Below, piece by piece: positions 22,843 to 31,785 of a DNA stretch of 64,000 nt. A program made the position numbers and the translations under genes. Origin of the DNA: Oligoflexia bacterium. Lineage in GTDB: Bacteria > Bdellovibrionota > Bdellovibrionia > Bdellovibrionales > Bdellovibrionaceae. Position 1 is the first letter of the stretch; every line of letters begins with the position of its first letter. Location: the NCBI GenBank assembly GCA_016861345.1, contig BOLD01000002.1, positions 62,001 through 126,000 of the forward strand, in the 5' to 3' direction. Below the pieces are notes generated by a model. The model had not been told where the DNA came from, made no database searches, and saw only the letters and a program-made list of their open reading frames with translations.

Positions 22843-25575
22843 TCATATTCCCAAAAATTCAGTGATTTTCTTTTCTGCATCGCCAAGCTTTGTTCTATCG
22901 GGCGCAGCGCCTTGGGCAAAGTCAGGTCGACCCCCACCTTTGCCACCCATCACTTGAGAGAACTCTTTTAAGATAAACCCTGCGGTGATTTCGGGATTAA
23001 GATCTTTTGAAACGCTGACAATAATCGGATGAGAGGATTCGCCTTTTCCGACAACGATAACAACGCCTGTTTGAATTTTATTTTTAATCTGGTCTGTCAG
23101 TTGAGCAAGAACATCGCGGTCATCAATATCGACTCCGGCGCAAACAAATTTAGCTTCTCCGGATTTTGAGAAGAAATTTTTTGCTGACTGAAGAATCGAG
23201 TCGACATTGACCTGTCCACCCTGAAGTTTCTTAATTTCTTTCTCAAGATTTTTAATTTCTGTTTTCTTTCCCTCGATCCAATCAGACATGTCTGTTTTTG
23301 ATTCTAAATATGTCGACCAGTTCTCGATCAAGCCAGCGTTGGACCGGGCCTTTTGATTTTCAAGAGCGTTTTTCATCAAGTACTGCAGAGCAAGGTCACC
23401 AGTTAAAGCTTCAATTCGACGGACTCCGGCGCTCACGCCACTTTCAGATACGATTTTAAACATTCGGATTTGAGCAGTGTTCGAAACGTGGGTTCCTCCG
23501 CAAAGCTCGGTGGATAGATTTCCCATTTTGAGCATGCGAACTTGGTCGCCGTATTTTTCCCCAAACAAGGCCATGGCTCCGTTTTCAATTGCGGACTTAT
23601 AGGTCGTGACAACTGCTTCAACAGGTGTGCCTTGAGAAATACCATCATTGACAAGGCCCTCAATTTTATTCAGTTCATCTGAGGTAAGGGCTTTGTTGTG
23701 AGTAAAGTCAAAACGAAGTTTGACTGAATCTACAAGTGATCCGGCCTGGGTCACATGAGTACCCAACACATTTCTGAGCGCTGCGTGGAGCAGATGCGTA
23801 GCAGAGTGATTTGAGGCCGTTCTTCGGCGTTCAAGGCTTGAGACTTGAAGATGGGCAGAAGTTTGAGATTTGATTTCGCCACTGGTGACTTCAACATGGT
23901 GAAGGAAGACCTCGTTCACTTTGGTTGTGTTGTGAACTGTGGCTTCGCCGGAATCAGTTTTGATTGAACCAGAGTCGCCGCATTGGCCTCCGCCCTCGGC
24001 ATAGAAAGGGCTTTTATCTGTAATCAGTATTCCAGCCTCTCCTTTTTTAAGTAAAGAGACTTCAGTTTGGCCGTTGGACAGAGTTAAGATCTGGCCTTTT
24101 GTGGTTATGCCTTCATATCCTGTGAAAACTGTGGGCTTTGATTTATCCAAAGTTTTTTGCGCTAATTGGATCAAATGTGCTTCATCACTTTGAATGCCTT
24201 TGCCTTTCCAAGAAGCTTTTGCTTTTTCTCGAGCGGCCTCCATTTCGGACTCAAATTTCTTTTCATCCACAGTGAAGCCCTGCTCAGCAGCCATCAATCG
24301 GGTTAGGTCTACGGGGAATCCGAAGGTGTCATAAAGTTTAAACACAACTTCGCCGGAAACTTCTTTTTGATTTTTGGATTTTAATTTTTTTAACTCTTCT
24401 TCAAGAAGATGAGTTCCTGTTCCTAATGTTTGCATAAAGCGATCTTGCTCATCACGCAAAGTTGTCAGAATATGCTCTTGTCTAGTTTTAAGCTCCGGGT
24501 AGACGGAGCTCATTTCGCTAATGAAGACTTTGGCGATTTCAGGCAAGAAGGCATCTCCGCCTGAGAGCAATTGAGAAAAGCGAACTGCGCGTCGGAGAAT
24601 TCGGCGAAGCACGTAACCGCGGCCTTCATTTGAAGGTAAAGCACCATCAGCGAGAAGGAGCGAGCAAGATCGTGTGTGGTCAGCGATCACGCGAAGAGCG
24701 GCAATTTGATCTCGCACCGTCGGAGATATTTTATTGTGAATTCCATCTCGGTTCATCTCTTCAATGGCTTTTAAGAGATCCATCTTTTTTGAGATTTCAG
24801 CTGATCTGGTAATCAGCGGCCAAAATAAATCTGTGTCATAGTTATTCAGCTTTCCCTGAAGAGCAGCTGTGACCCGCTCAAGACCAGATCCGGTGTCCAC
24901 AGATGGACGAGGAAGGGGTTCCATTTTTCCAGGAGCTTTTTCTTCAAACTGCATGAAAACTAAGTTCCAAATTTCAATAAACCGATCTTCTCCAGCGATA
25001 ATGCCCTTGAAAGGGTCAGCTTCGCGACCAGCTCGAGGTCCATGATCATAAAATATTTCTGTGCAAGGTCCGCAGGGGCCAACGTCACCCATTCTCCAGA
25101 AGTTGTCTTTTTCTCCTAGTCTGAAAATACGATCTTTGGGAATGCCCTCTTGCTTGTGCCAAATATCTGCGGCCTCGTCATCGGTTTGAAAAACAGTGAC
25201 GTAGAGTTTTTCTTTAGGAATGCCAAGATCTTTAGTGAGAAGTTCCCAGGCAAAATGAATAGCATCTTTTTTAAAATAATCACCAAATGAGAAATTCCCC
25301 AGCATTTCAAAAAAAGTATGATGTCTTGCTGTGAATCCAACATTTTCAAGGTCGTTGTGTTTTCCGCCGGCGCGAACGCATTTTTGAACCGTGACAGCTC
25401 GCTTGTAGTCCCTATGCTCAAGTCCTAAGAAAAGATTTTTAAATTGGTTCATCCCTGCATTGGCAAACAGCAGTGTTGGATCATTTTCAGGAATCAGCGA
25501 AGAGCTACCAACATGGGCATGGCCATTTCGTTTAAAGTATTCAATAAAGGCATTTCTAATTTCTGAGCTTTTCAT
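22843..25575 (-). CDS. alaS: Alanyl-tRNA synthetase
   Basis: Start set at the ATG at 25575 (MKSSEIRNAF), preceded by AAAGG; the track's 25605 adds ten residues inside recX. The 910-residue protein has all AlaRS parts: catalytic domain with NDPTLLFANAGMNQFKNLF and the FWRMGDVGPCGPCTEIFYD region, the tRNA recognition section, the editing domain (SNHSATHLLHAALR with H-x3-H and CGGTHVSNTAQI) and the C-terminal oligomerisation/C-Ala domain ending GKGGGRPDFAQGA. It charges tRNA-Ala and removes mischarged Ser. It overlaps recX by 20 bases, so the two are probably expressed together. Confidence 0.97.
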   Translation of the reverse strand: MKSSEIRNAFIEYFKRNGHAHVGSSSLIPENDPTLLFANAGMNQFKNLFLGLEHRDYKRAVTVQKCVRAGGKHNDLENVGFTARHHTFFEMLGNFSFGDYFKKDAIHFAWELLTKDLGIPKEKLYVTVFQTDDEAADIWHKQEGIPKDRIFRLGEKDNFWRMGDVGPCGPCTEIFYDHGPRAGREADPFKGIIAGEDRFIEIWNLVFMQFEEKAPGKMEPLPRPSVDTGSGLERVTAALQGKLNNYDTDLFWPLITRSAEISKKMDLLKAIEEMNRDGIHNKISPTVRDQIAALRVIADHTRSCSLLLADGALPSNEGRGYVLRRILRRAVRFSQLLSGGDAFLPEIAKVFISEMSSVYPELKTRQEHILTTLRDEQDRFMQTLGTGTHLLEEELKKLKSKNQKEVSGEVVFKLYDTFGFPVDLTRLMAAEQGFTVDEKKFESEMEAAREKAKASWKGKGIQSDEAHLIQLAQKTLDKSKPTVFTGYEGITTKGQILTLSNGQTEVSLLKKGEAGILITDKSPFYAEGGGQCGDSGSIKTDSGEATVHNTTKVNEVFLHHVEVTSGEIKSQTSAHLQVSSLERRRTASNHSATHLLHAALRNVLGTHVTQAGSLVDSVKLRFDFTHNKALTSDELNKIEGLVNDGISQGTPVEAVVTTYKSAIENGAMALFGEKYGDQVRMLKMGNLSTELCGGTHVSNTAQIRMFKIVSESGVSAGVRRIEALTGDLALQYLMKNALENQKARSNAGLIENWSTYLESKTDMSDWIEGKKTEIKNLEKEIKKLQGGQVNVDSILQSAKNFFSKSGEAKFVCAGVDIDDRDVLAQLTDQIKNKIQTGVVIVVGKGESSHPIIVSVSKDLNPEITAGFILKEFSQVMGGKGGGRPDFAQGAAPDRTKLGDAEKKITEFLGI

Positions 25576-26014
25576 ATAAGACCTTTCGAACAATGCTCGT
25601 TTCAAAGCCGCGAGAAATTAAGAAACGCCCAATTTTAGATTTGAGTTTTTCTTTTTCCTCGCGATCTAATTGATCAGAGAACGAATATTTATTTTCAATG
25701 AGGTTCAGTGCTTTTTCAAGCTCCAGATCGGGGTTAGACTGGACTTCAGGTAAGCCCTTTTCGGCTAAATAAGAGTTGATAAAGAGAATTCCCTTTTTCT
25801 TCCGATGCAGAGAATCGGCCGTACGATCAGATAGACCAAGGGCTTTTTCTGCAGTATCGGGGAGCCAGTTATTTTCTTTTCCGTACTGAATTGCTTTATC
25901 GATTTCTTCTGGGGAAAACTTGGCTCGTTTTAGCTTTTGTCGCAACTCTTTCTCCGAGTGATCTCTGCGAGCAAGAAGATCCATCATTTTATTTCGGGCC
26001 GATTGTTTAGTCAT
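25556..26014 (-). CDS. recX: RecX-type regulator of RecA
   Basis: A 152-residue basic helical protein: ARNKMMDLLARRDHSEKELR is the characteristic RecX start (A-x4-L-x-R-R-x-H-S-x-x-E-L), followed by three-helix repeats, including KFSPEEIDKAIQYGKENNWL and the end KSKIGRFLISRGFETSIVRKVL. RecX binds inside the RecA filament groove and modulates its activity. Here it is not beside recA (28978) but about 3 kb away on the opposite strand, in front of alaS, which it overlaps. Confidence 0.88.
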   Translation of the reverse strand: MTKQSARNKMMDLLARRDHSEKELRQKLKRAKFSPEEIDKAIQYGKENNWLPDTAEKALGLSDRTADSLHRKKKGILFINSYLAEKGLPEVQSNPDLELEKALNLIENKYSFSDQLDREEKEKLKSKIGRFLISRGFETSIVRKVLYEKLRN

Positions 26015-26056
26015 AGTCCTATTGCGAGCATATTATTAAGGGGGTTATTTAATCTG

Positions 26057-27718
26057 CTATTTAAATAGCCACTTACAATAAGGCACTCGTTGGGATTCGA
26101 CAAGAACTGTTACCTCACGCCCCTTGTCACTGAGATTCACTTTTCCATTCCCAGATCTTGGCAAGCCCCTTCCCCAAGGGGTATCGGTCACCAGGATGCC
26201 TTGGTGAGAGACATCAGTGATCACTCGCAAATCAACAATATTATCGCCCATTGTCGAAAGGGGAGTGAATTTTTGGACGATGTACATTTGGGGGTCTAAT
26301 TCAAGTCGGCTTCGAAGCTCGGAGATCTCTTCGGACTTCATCTTTTGCCCAACCCAGACGGCATCTCCGCCTCGTCCGTCGACTTTCTTAATCACATATT
26401 GATCAAGATGATCGAAAACTTCTTTCATCAGGACTTCGTTTAATCGGCCGTCGTGATGGGCTAATTTTTGTGTTTCAATATTTCGAATAATAGGCTCTTC
26501 TTTTAAATAAAAGCGAATGAGCTCTTCAACGTAGACGTAAAATTCTTTGTCGCCAATAAAGTCCACACCTGGAGTGTAATTCAAACTCACCTGTCCGTGG
26601 TAGGCCGCGCTCATTAGATTTTGGGCCATGGACATGGCTCTTTGTGTGGCAATAATTTTGTGTGGGATATTTAATTCTTGAAGAAGATTTATAGCAACCT
26701 CGCGGTCAAATTTTCCTGGAGTTTTTTGGATAACATCGAAGAGACGAATTAGTTCCTTTTTTGCTTCTTTTGAAAGACTTTCGTTTTCTAATTGATCCTG
26801 AATTTCGTGGGCAAAGAGTTGCATTTCTGTTGTTGGGTGCGAGGGCTCAAGCCAATAGTGTTCGCCCAGAAGAGTGATGTGCCCAACCTTTTCTAATTTT
26901 TGATTTTCATCTTTATCATAAAGGTAAACACCTTTGTTTGTGACTTTAATTTGCTTTCGAGTTGTGGGGGTGACTGTGATAATGCCCTGGCTCTCAAGCA
27001 ATTTTTGAAGACGCAGGTCTTCTTGATCGTTTAACGAGGTCCTTCTTAGAAAAATTGCGACTCCGCCTTTTTTCTGAGCCTGATTGCGATAGCCAGCGGC
27101 CAACTGTTGATAAAAGCTCATCGGCTGTCGGTACTGTTCAGACTTTAATGTTTTTGGATAAGCCTGCATCATGTAATCAAAGGCCAATTTTAAATCTCCA
27201 AAGCCTCCGATGAAGCCCGGGTTGTCTTCAATGACTCTCCAGGTGCCATTCGTGTCTCGAATAATGTCGGGCCCGTAGACAAAGGCGATGTCATTGGGAT
27301 TCAGGACATTTTCAAACTGGGATTCATTTGCTCGCTGAATAATTCTTTTTAAGACGTGAGGGGGGAAAATATTCGCCTTTTGATAAGATTTCTTTCCAGA
27401 GTAATGGTCTTGAAGAAAAGCCAAGAGTGCTTTGGCTCTTTGTTCAACGCCGGGCTTAAGTTGCTGGTCATATTCGGCACCGGTCAAAATGCGCGGAAGA
27501 GGATCAAGAGAGTTGTCACCTTTAAAAGCATGCTTGGATTGAATTAAAAATTGCTCCTGTTTTTTGGGACTAATTTTCGACCACGCAGGGTATATTTTTT
27601 CGTATTGGGGTCGAAGATTTCCATGGTCATCCATAAGTTCATTAAACTGGGCAAGAGCAGTGTGCGAATTAAGATTCAAGCTGATTGCAAGTAATGGCAG
27701 TAGTAGGCTCAGTTTCAT
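26057..27718 (-). CDS. Circularly permuted ATP-grasp family protein with signal peptide
   Basis: The 553-residue product begins with what looks like a standard Sec signal (LLLPLLAISLNLNSHTALA-QF). The rest is the circularly permuted ATP-grasp type: AFVYGPDIIRDTNGTWRVIEDN is the signature block (D-I-x-R-D-x-x-G-x-W-x-V-I-E-D-N), and later YVIKKVDGRGGDAVWVG with VQKFTPLSTM and DLRVITD supply the nucleotide and metal residues. Relatives are cytoplasmic ligases of peptide-like substrates. The N-terminus is therefore odd: either the enzyme is exported, or the hydrophobic start is a membrane anchor. The key residues look intact. Monocistronic on the minus strand, divergent from pgpA. Confidence 0.8.
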   Translation of the reverse strand: MKLSLLLPLLAISLNLNSHTALAQFNELMDDHGNLRPQYEKIYPAWSKISPKKQEQFLIQSKHAFKGDNSLDPLPRILTGAEYDQQLKPGVEQRAKALLAFLQDHYSGKKSYQKANIFPPHVLKRIIQRANESQFENVLNPNDIAFVYGPDIIRDTNGTWRVIEDNPGFIGGFGDLKLAFDYMMQAYPKTLKSEQYRQPMSFYQQLAAGYRNQAQKKGGVAIFLRRTSLNDQEDLRLQKLLESQGIITVTPTTRKQIKVTNKGVYLYDKDENQKLEKVGHITLLGEHYWLEPSHPTTEMQLFAHEIQDQLENESLSKEAKKELIRLFDVIQKTPGKFDREVAINLLQELNIPHKIIATQRAMSMAQNLMSAAYHGQVSLNYTPGVDFIGDKEFYVYVEELIRFYLKEEPIIRNIETQKLAHHDGRLNEVLMKEVFDHLDQYVIKKVDGRGGDAVWVGQKMKSEEISELRSRLELDPQMYIVQKFTPLSTMGDNIVDLRVITDVSHQGILVTDTPWGRGLPRSGNGKVNLSDKGREVTVLVESQRVPYCKWLFK

Positions 27719-27851
27719 TCATACTCCAAATGGTTCAACAGGTGTCAAAAGTTTTGACGCTGTTTTGCATTCTGCTTCAATAGGCCGAGTATTCGGCCTA
27801 CTTAATTTCTTTTTTGCAGACCTTGAGCCAATTTCGTTATAGAAAACTCGA

Positions 27852-28334
27852 ATGACAAAACAGAAATTTGTTCAAGTGGTCGTGACATTTTTGGGGGCTG
27901 GTTTAAGCCCAAAGGCTCCCGGAACTGTGGGCACTTTGGCGGCGCTACCTTTAGTGTATTTGCTCACCTTAACAGGCCCACTTTTGTACATGGCGGCCGT
28001 TGTCCTTTTGGCAATTCTTGGGATGTGGGCGAGCGAGCAGTACGAGCAATTAAAGGGTGGGCATGACCACCAAGAAATTGTGATTGATGAAGTGGTCGGA
28101 ATTCTGATCACGATGACTCTGGTTCCATTAACCTGGCAGTCCGTTCTTGCAGGATTTATTCTTTTTCGAGCACTGGATATTTTAAAACCTTTTCCAATTG
28201 GTACTTTAGATAAGAAGGTTCGCGGTGGAATGGGTGTGATGGCCGACGATATGGCCGCAGGAATTATTGCCAATATTTTACTGCAAATCGTTTTGGTTAA
28301 GACCGCTTGGCTTGGAGTGCAGCTCAGTTATTAG
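27852..28334 (+). CDS. pgpA: Phosphatidylglycerophosphatase A
   Basis: A 160-residue membrane protein with the PgpA signatures: LGAGLSPKAPGTVGTLAALP near the start, then IVIDEVVGILITM with the metal-binding D-E, and FRALDILKPFPI with DDMAAGIIAN at the end. It dephosphorylates phosphatidylglycerol phosphate to phosphatidylglycerol in the inner membrane. The pgpA-cinA-recA order is frequent in bacteria, supporting the call. Confidence 0.94.
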   Translation: MTKQKFVQVVVTFLGAGLSPKAPGTVGTLAALPLVYLLTLTGPLLYMAAVVLLAILGMWASEQYEQLKGGHDHQEIVIDEVVGILITMTLVPLTWQSVLAGFILFRALDILKPFPIGTLDKKVRGGMGVMADDMAAGIIANILLQIVLVKTAWLGVQLSY

Positions 28335-28367
28335 TGCGTGAAGAGGAATTATTCTTGAAAGGTGATC

Positions 28368-28883
28368 GTGACGACAGCAAATTCTCTGAATCAATTAATT
28401 GAAACCATTCGCTCAAAAAAGCTGACGGTAGGGTTTGGTGAATCCTGCACAGGGGGACTTCTTTCGGCAACTTTGACCAAGGTTGCTGGGGTTTCTGATG
28501 TTTTTATGGGTTCAGTTGTGTCTTATTCTTATCCTGCAAAGGTCGATTTACTTGGAGTTTCGCAGGAGACTCTCAATACAGAAGGGGCCGTTAGCGAAGA
28601 GGTGGCTCTTCAGATGGCGCGGGGAGTTTGCGAGAGATTAAAGGTGGATTGCTCTATTGCCATAACCGGAGTCGCAGGTCCAGGGGGCGGAAGCCCGGAT
28701 AAACCAGTGGGCACTGTGTGGTTTGCCGCTAAGGGTCCAGGTTTTGAAGTGTCTGAACGGAAACTTTTTGCCGGTGACCGAGAGCAAATTCAGAAGCTAA
28801 GTGTTGAATTTGCTGTGGAACTTCTACTTAACGCGCTTCAGCAAGACCAGGGGCTTAGGAAGAAAATACCCTCGACCACCTAA
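28368..28883 (+). CDS. pncC: Nicotinamide-nucleotide amidase (CinA C-terminal domain type)
   Basis: GTG at 28368 with AAAGG five bases upstream is preferred over the GTG at 28362. The 171-residue product is only the CinA C-terminal domain: GFGESCTGGLLSATLTKVAG, GSVVSYSYPAKVDLLGV and AITGVAGPGGGSPDKPVGTVWFA. It deamidates NMN to nicotinate mononucleotide in pyridine-nucleotide recycling. The MoCF-like N-terminal domain of full-length CinA is absent, as in many pncC genes. Lies between pgpA and recA. Confidence 0.93.
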   Translation: MTTANSLNQLIETIRSKKLTVGFGESCTGGLLSATLTKVAGVSDVFMGSVVSYSYPAKVDLLGVSQETLNTEGAVSEEVALQMARGVCERLKVDCSIAITGVAGPGGGSPDKPVGTVWFAAKGPGFEVSERKLFAGDREQIQKLSVEFAVELLLNALQQDQGLRKKIPSTT

Positions 28884-28919
28884 AAATTAAGTTTGAAAGT
28901 ATATGTAAATTATGTGTAA

Positions 28920-28961
28920 GTTGATTTTGTCAACAACACGAGTCCACAGAGCGATTCTGTG
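28920..28961. repeat. Two inverted repeats in the recA leader
   Basis: GTTGA-TTTTG-TCAAC (28920-28934) and CACAGA-GCGAT-TCTGTG (28945-28961) are perfect and lie in the 94 bases before recA, the second ending 16 bases before the start codon. No TTACN3GTAA, the LexA site reported for Bdellovibrio, is present. They may be a repressor site or a leader hairpin; function is not known. Confidence 0.5.
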
Positions 28962-28977
28962 AGAAAGCGAGAAGGAA

Positions 28978-30150
28978 ATGTCAGCTATGAATACAGACAA
29001 AGGATTGGATACAAAAGCTCAGGCCGAAAAGAAAAAGGCTCTTGAGTTAGCGGTGAGCACGATTGAGAAGCAGTTTGGTAAGGGCTCAATCATGCGACTG
29101 GGAGCAGAAGAAAGTCTTGTGAAAGATGTCGAGGCAATTTCAACAGGTGCTTTGAGTCTTGATATTGCTCTGGGAATCGGTGGATTGCCAAAGGGACGTA
29201 TTGTTGAAATTTTTGGCCCAGAATCATCAGGTAAGACGACAATTGCACTTTCAGTGATAGCTCAGGCTCAGAAAAAAGGTGGAGTGGCTGCCTTCGTGGA
29301 TGCAGAGCATGCCTTGGATGTCTCTTATGCCCGAAAATTAGGTGTGAACACAGAAGATCTTTTGATCTCTCAGCCAGACACTGGCGAGCAGGCACTTGAG
29401 ATCACGGAAACTCTTGTGCGATCAGGAGCGATTGACGTCCTTGTTGTGGACTCAGTAGCAGCTCTTGTTCCAAGAGCAGAGATTGAAGGCGACATGGGCG
29501 ACAGTCACGTCGGTCTTCAGGCTCGCTTGATGTCTCAAGCTCTTCGTAAATTAACTGCAGCCATTAATCGTTCAAACACTTTGGTGATTTTCATTAACCA
29601 AATTCGTATGAAAATTGGTGTCATGTTCGGAAATCCAGAGACAACAACTGGTGGTAATGCGCTGAAGTTCTACTCTTCTGTACGTTTGGATGTCCGCCGT
29701 GTGGGCGCAATTAAAAACGGTGAAGATGTGACTGGAAACCGTACCGCTGTGAAAGTTGTGAAGAACAAAATGGCTCCGCCGTTTACAAAAGTTGAATTCG
29801 ATTTGATGTACAACGAAGGCATTTCAGAAGAGGGCGATGTTCTTGATTTGGCCGTGACTGCAAACATGGTTGAAAAGTCAGGGGCATGGTTTAGTTACAA
29901 TGGTGAGCGCATGGGACAGGGGCGCGATCAAGCGAAGCAGTTCTTAAAAGAAAATCCTCAGGCTACTAAAGAGCTTCGTAATAAGATTTTGGCAGCTAAA
30001 GGGATTGGCACGCTTTTGATGAGCACTCCAGAGACCAACGCTGAAGGAACAATGGAAGAGGCTCACGCGGATGAGGCAACTCCAAAGACAAAGGCTTCTG
30101 CAAAAGACGCCAAAGATGAAAAAAGTGCGACAAAGAAAATGAAGCATTAG
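28978..30150 (+). CDS. recA: RecA recombinase
   Basis: A 390-residue RecA. The Walker A is GPESSGKTT, Walker B is in [11 protein letters not shown], and the DNA-binding L1/L2 regions read [20 protein letters not shown] and [19 protein letters not shown]. The N-terminal helix region [21 protein letters not shown] is typical. The C-terminal 45 residues are an extended Lys/Ala/Glu/Asp-rich tail, which in other RecA proteins restrains filament formation. AAGGA precedes the start; a second ATG lies three codons in. It forms filaments on single-stranded DNA for recombination and SOS induction. Confidence 0.98.
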   Translation: MSAMNTDKGLDTKAQAEKKKALELAVSTIEKQFGKGSIMRLGAEESLVKDVEAISTGALSLDIALGIGGLPKGRIVEIFGPESSGKTTIALSVIAQAQKKGGVAAFVDAEHALDVSYARKLGVNTEDLLISQPDTGEQALEITETLVRSGAIDVLVVDSVAALVPRAEIEGDMGDSHVGLQARLMSQALRKLTAAINRSNTLVIFINQIRMKIGVMFGNPETTTGGNALKFYSSVRLDVRRVGAIKNGEDVTGNRTAVKVVKNKMAPPFTKVEFDLMYNEGISEEGDVLDLAVTANMVEKSGAWFSYNGERMGQGRDQAKQFLKENPQATKELRNKILAAKGIGTLLMSTPETNAEGTMEEAHADEATPKTKASAKDAKDEKSATKKMKH

Positions 30151-30174
30151 TTTTTTTGAAAAATAAGTCTGAAG

Positions 30175-30206
30175 AAGGGTCAGCTAGAAGATAGCTGGCC
30201 CTTTTT
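30175..30206. terminator. Rho-independent terminator after recA, overlapping the convergent stop
   Basis: AAGGGTCAGCTA-GAAGA-TAGCTGGCCCTT stem (one G-T pair) followed by TTT; reads as a terminator on plus, and the minus-strand gene ends inside it. Confidence 0.88.
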
Positions 30207-31581
30207 ATTTTTGAGATTCTGTGGAGGCTGAAGCAGGTAATTTTGAGGCCTGCTCGATAAAATCCATCTTTTTGGGTTCTTGAGATGGCTCAGAGAGAAG
30301 AAGGGCTTCGGCATCGGCAAGTTTTTTTTCTCGAGCATAGTCAAGGGGAGTCATCTTATTTTTATCCTGATGGTTGCGATTGGCCTTTGTTTGAAGAAGA
30401 TATTTCAGCACTCTCATTCTATCGGGGGATTGAAGGGCGTAGAAAAATATATTTCTACCCTCATCATCAACTTCATCAAGGGAATGTCCTACCATGAGGA
30501 GAAGATAGATCGTCTTCAGATCACTATTTTGGGCAGCAACCAACAAAGGAGTAGCGTTATTCAAGGTGGGTTCTAATTGTCGGTCTTTTTCTTGTCCAAT
30601 CAGAAGCATAACTTTTCGATGGTTTTTTTCCTCTATGGCTTTGGTGATTTCACTCTTTGAGGACAGTAATTTGGGGAATTCGAACTGAATTTTGGGAACT
30701 CGGACTTCTGATAATTGATTTTGGACCTGTGTATTTAAGCTCAAGAGCACTGTTGAAAGGCCAAAGAGAAGAAAACTAACCAGAGTGTAGGCTCGAATCA
30801 AAATGATCGACTTTGAAGGGCGAGGATATTCAAGGTCGCTTGAGTCTTGAATGCGATGAAGCTGATATGTAGTCTCAAGTGATTGAGATTTTTTTGTGAA
30901 GTAAGTTATTGCCAACGAAATTACGGCAGCAATTGCGCCCAAAGATATATTTTTAATCAGAGCACCATCAAAATTCATAAGGAGATGGGGTTCGATATTT
31001 TTGTGAAAGAGAAAAAAGACTGAATATAAAATCAGTGTTGTTGTTCCGAAGACTAGAGCTGGAGAAGTCCAGCGATGATACCTTGCTCGAACTGCATATT
31101 GAGAAATGGTTTCATCAAAATCGAGAAATTTTAACTTATCAAATGCAGATTGAGTCATAAAAATTGACGCCCCAAAGGGCTTTGGCAAGACAAAAAAACC
31201 AAGGACGGGCCAATTATTTAAAAAGTGCAGTCCAGAATTGCGAATAATAAATATTTGAGGGGCCGAAAGTTTTAATTTTCGAAATCGCTCGCCCAGTCGA
31301 ATAATGTATTTGGGGTCCCGAAGTCGCGAGACTGGGAAAAGTAAAATCATCATGATTGGCCAAAGTAAATGCCCCACAAAATATGTTAAGTAGAGTGTAA
31401 AAAGCGTCAGAGGAACCGCCAAGGGAAGGCGATCCAAAATTGTGAGATGAGAAAACTGATTTAAGAAATAAAACAGCCCAGCACTGGGGAGAGATATGGG
31501 GATGAGTAGAATAAAAAGGCGAGAGACCTCCCAAATCAGTTGAAATATTGTGCGAATGAATTTTGAAAGCCAAGATTTCAT
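30205..31581 (-). CDS. Multi-pass membrane protein with C-terminal ankyrin repeats
   Basis: A 458-residue product. Residues 1-300 contain about six membrane helices (18-38, 50-85, 125-135, 180-200, 215-230, 270-290). The part between helices 2 and 4 (GASIFMTQSAFDKLKFLDFDETISQYAVRARYHRW) resembles the region of M48/HtpX-type peptidases where HExxH normally sits, but that motif is absent. Residues about 325-430 form three to four ankyrin repeats (TPLLVAAQNSDLKTIYLLL, TPLDYAREKKLADAEALLL). Ankyrin repeats bind proteins; the membrane part may be a dead protease scaffold, which is a weak inference. Convergent with recA. Confidence 0.7.
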   Translation of the reverse strand: MKSWLSKFIRTIFQLIWEVSRLFILLIPISLPSAGLFYFLNQFSHLTILDRLPLAVPLTLFTLYLTYFVGHLLWPIMMILLFPVSRLRDPKYIIRLGERFRKLKLSAPQIFIIRNSGLHFLNNWPVLGFFVLPKPFGASIFMTQSAFDKLKFLDFDETISQYAVRARYHRWTSPALVFGTTTLILYSVFFLFHKNIEPHLLMNFDGALIKNISLGAIAAVISLAITYFTKKSQSLETTYQLHRIQDSSDLEYPRPSKSIILIRAYTLVSFLLFGLSTVLLSLNTQVQNQLSEVRVPKIQFEFPKLLSSKSEITKAIEEKNHRKVMLLIGQEKDRQLEPTLNNATPLLVAAQNSDLKTIYLLLMVGHSLDEVDDEGRNIFFYALQSPDRMRVLKYLLQTKANRNHQDKNKMTPLDYAREKKLADAEALLLSEPSQEPKKMDFIEQASKLPASASTESQK

Positions 31582-31785
31582 GCTCAGGTGCCCTTCAGAA
31601 GACCATCGGAATATTAGGGAACTTGCCGGATGACCGAAGGTCTAGATCAGGCTCAGTATTTGGTTATTTTTCGTCCGGACGCAGTGTTTCCAATGGAGAT
31701 TCGAAAATCATCTCAATGTGAGACAATGTAGTTCTTGATTGCCATAAATGATTCATGGAATTCATTAAAATACCGATGAGCGAGC

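Noticed and set aside
25576-25605. Longer AlaRS start in the ORF track
   Set aside because: The ten extra residues come from the recX overlap; MKSSEIRNAF is the family start and has an SD.
28884-28977. LexA box before recA
   Set aside because: No TTACN3GTAA; TTATGTGTAA is only a partial resemblance with wrong spacing.
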